This document shows positions 6,695 through 7,818 of a DNA stretch of 7,818 bases, one piece after another (positions within the stretch are counted from its first letter, which is position 1; the number at the start of each line of letters is the position of its first letter). A program made the translations under genes and the position numbers. The DNA comes from Candidatus Heimdallarchaeota archaeon. Its GTDB lineage: Archaea > Asgardarchaeota > Heimdallarchaeia > Heimdallarchaeales > Kariarchaeaceae. The notes below the pieces were generated by a model. That model was given only the letters and a program-made list of their open reading frames with translations, was not told the DNA's origin and did no database searches. The stretch is from contig JAAFKL010000347.1 in assembly GCA_021399405.1 (NCBI GenBank), positions 1 through 7,818 of the forward strand. Direction: 5' to 3'.

Positions 6695-7735
6695 ATGCAT
6701 CAATTACACCGTGTCTCAAGAAATTGTTTTGATTGTGGATCGCAAGGTGAAATTTCATCTAATGGATTTTTAGTATGTACGTCATGTGGCAGAACGAAAG
6801 AACGAATTTATGTTGACAATTCCCCTCTTTATTCAACTAATATCAACAATGAACGACTTCATAATTCAATCGGAAAGAATATCAATTTTGTGGGGGCTCT
6901 TGGATCGCAAATAGGATATTCTTCTGGATTTTTAAGGGGTTCAAGAGGAAAAGAACTAAATTTCAAAACTGTTTTGAAATATAAACGACTGATAAAGCAA
7001 CATCACCAACGGTCCTTTATTGAGGGTAATTCAACTCATCTAAGAACTATGATTGCATTTACACGGATAATAACCAACTTAGGCTTATCTCCAACAATTA
7101 AATCACGATCCCTACATCTATATTGGAAATATGTCAGTCGCAATCATAGAATAACAAATCATATACTGTTAGTAGCGCTTTGTTTGTTGCAATCGGTGCG
7201 CGAATCAAATAATGGCGCACCTTTACGATTTTCTGAAATTATTACTGCCTTTGCGGATAATAATCATCGAGTAACAAATAAGAATATTTTAAGGCTCGCA
7301 CGTGAATTAGGAGTTCCTTTAGCACCAATTCGGAGAAAACCAGAAGATTACGTTAATCGAATTGCACACCAAGTAGCAAATTATTCCAAAGTCATCCGTC
7401 GATTGAAGAAGAGATTTATTGATCCTGATCAGTATGAAGCACTCCTTATCATTGTATCAAGGAAATTGTTGGAACGTATACCCTCTAAGGAAAGAGGAGG
7501 GGTTCAACCTTTCCCCTTTGCAGTTTCAATAATTTATCTGGCTGATAGGGCATTTAACAAAGCAGAACAGAAAAAGTCAATATTAACTCAAAAAATCTTA
7601 GCTGAAGCGGCTTCATCAGCTGAATTTACTATTAGAGATCATGTTTATCGATTTTTAGGTAAACTATACAAATCTCATGAATCCTTTATTGTGGAAGAAG
7701 TTCAAAATCATCTCAGAAAAAGAAAGCCAAGTTAA
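6695..7735 (+). CDS. Transcription initiation factor B (TFB/TFIIB family), divergent paralogue
   Basis: A TFIIB-family general transcription factor that recruits RNA polymerase to TBP-bound promoters. The 346-residue product has the family architecture: an N-terminal zinc ribbon with Cys11, Cys14, Cys28 and Cys31 (CX2C-X13-CX2C), a B-reader/linker region (about 40-110), and two cyclin-like repeats (about 112-206 and 217-325). The second repeat ends in a helix-turn-helix resembling the BRE-binding one (ILTQKILAEAASSAEFTIRD, 296-315). Divergence is marked: the usual GPEWR-type motif after the ribbon is replaced by NSPLYSTN (42-49), and the first repeat departs from the canonical AAALY-ACR-type sequence (LLVALCLLQSVRE, 158-170). 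It is therefore more likely an accessory TFB than the housekeeping copy; a Brf-like protein is less likely. Length is normal to slightly long. The ATG fits a leaderless promoter at 6664-6671. The gene is divergent from the coiled-coil gene and convergent with tRNA-Asp. Confidence 0.9.
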   Translation: MHQLHRVSRNCFDCGSQGEISSNGFLVCTSCGRTKERIYVDNSPLYSTNINNERLHNSIGKNINFVGALGSQIGYSSGFLRGSRGKELNFKTVLKYKRLIKQHHQRSFIEGNSTHLRTMIAFTRIITNLGLSPTIKSRSLHLYWKYVSRNHRITNHILLVALCLLQSVRESNNGAPLRFSEIITAFADNNHRVTNKNILRLARELGVPLAPIRRKPEDYVNRIAHQVANYSKVIRRLKKRFIDPDQYEALLIIVSRKLLERIPSKERGGVQPFPFAVSIIYLADRAFNKAEQKKSILTQKILAEAASSAEFTIRDHVYRFLGKLYKSHESFIVEEVQNHLRKRKPS

Positions 7736-7742
7736 AAAAAAA
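7734..7742 (-). terminator. Oligo-T terminator of tRNA-Asp
   Basis: Read on the minus strand, nine consecutive T residues follow the discriminator base of the tRNA directly, a typical intrinsic archaeal termination signal. The same tract, as A residues on the plus strand, includes the last two bases of the TFB stop codon TAA (7733-7735), so the two convergent genes share these bases. Confidence 0.6.
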
Positions 7743-7818
7743 CGCCCCCGCCGGGATTTGAACCCGGGTCGAAGGAGGTCTGCTTTTCAATGACAGTCCT
7801 CCATGATGGCCTAACTAC
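7743..7818 (-). tRNA. tRNA-Asp (anticodon GTC), intron-containing, 5' end outside window
   Basis: Reads aspartate codons GAC/GAT. From the minus strand: the window edge begins at G12, followed by A14, G15, G18-G19 and A21 of the D-arm. The anticodon stem GAGGA (7797-7801) pairs with TCCTT (7772-7776), the last pair being G-U. The spliced loop is CTGTCAC with U33, anticodon GTC at 7792-7794 and A37. The variable region is CGAC, the T-arm CCGGG-TTCAAAT-CCCGG (7751-7767), the acceptor 3' strand CGGGGGC (7744-7750), and the discriminator G73 at 7743, as expected for Asp. CCA is not encoded. A 13-nt intron interrupts the loop after A37. The first 11 nucleotides, including the 5' acceptor strand (expected GCCCCCG), lie beyond the window. 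Confidence 0.92.
7778..7790 (-). other. 13-nt tRNA intron at position 37/38
   Basis: The intron (TTGAAAAGCAGAC on the minus strand) sits between A37 and C38. The precursor folds into the archaeal splicing-endonuclease substrate: exon CTGT (32-35) pairs with intron GCAG as a 4-bp central helix including one U-G pair. It is flanked by a CAT stretch containing the 5' cut and a 3-nt bulge ACC containing the 3' cut, each cut after the second base. The inner part is only a loop, so this is the reduced bulge-helix-loop form. Only this excision yields a fully paired anticodon stem and the standard Asp loop. Confidence 0.85.

Noticed and set aside
7772..7802. tRNA-Thr(TGT) with a 12-nt intron, tRNA-Phe(GAA), or a class II tRNA with a long variable arm
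   Set aside because: Thr would need C33 instead of U33 and a 6-nt variable region; Phe lacks a pairing anticodon stem; a class II reading leaves no 7-nt anticodon loop. The Asp(GTC) reading satisfies all positions.
1..7818. CRISPR array, insertion sequence, origin repeats or defence system
   Set aside because: No regularly spaced repeats, transposase, terminal inverted repeats or nuclease modules other than the intein endonuclease were seen.

Overview
The window comes from an archaeon. The evidence is a gene for the large subunit of the archaeal D-family DNA polymerase (DP2/PolC), a TFB-type (TFIIB homologue) transcription factor, and a tRNA gene with no encoded CCA and a short intron at the archaeal 37/38 position. 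DNA polymerase D is absent from classical Crenarchaeota, so a euryarchaeal-, DPANN- or Asgard-type lineage is likely. The AT-rich sequence cannot settle which; an Asgard origin is only a weak guess.

Layout. Positions 1-4672 (minus strand) hold DP2, open in one frame through 1557 codons and cut off at its C-terminus by the window edge. Inside it, at 431-2029, is a 533-residue in-frame intein with a LAGLIDADG (DOD) homing endonuclease. It is inserted between the Asn and Cys of the polymerase catalytic motif KRRN|CDGDED, so the enzyme needs protein splicing to be functional. The intein ends in Gly-Gln rather than the usual His-Asn. A 164-bp gap (4673-4836) separates DP2 from a co-directional 523-residue, cysteine-free, almost proline-free coiled-coil protein of unknown function (4837-6408, minus). 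A 286-bp divergent intergenic region (6409-6694) follows, with candidate promoters for both strands, a tandem 7-bp direct repeat and a 13-bp palindrome. Next is a divergent TFB paralogue on the plus strand (6695-7735), apparently expressed from a leaderless promoter. Seven bases after its stop codon, convergently, lies the 3' end of a tRNA-Asp(GTC) gene (7743-7818, minus, first 11 nucleotides outside the window) carrying a 13-nt intron.

How the parts relate. DP2 is replication machinery, TFB is transcription initiation and the tRNA is translation, so this looks like a chromosomal core-gene neighbourhood and not a plasmid or defence island. The only obvious selfish element is the intein. The coiled-coil protein is the one gene without a recognisable family. 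The small regulatory patterns around its promoter and around the TFB promoter are the other unexplained structure.
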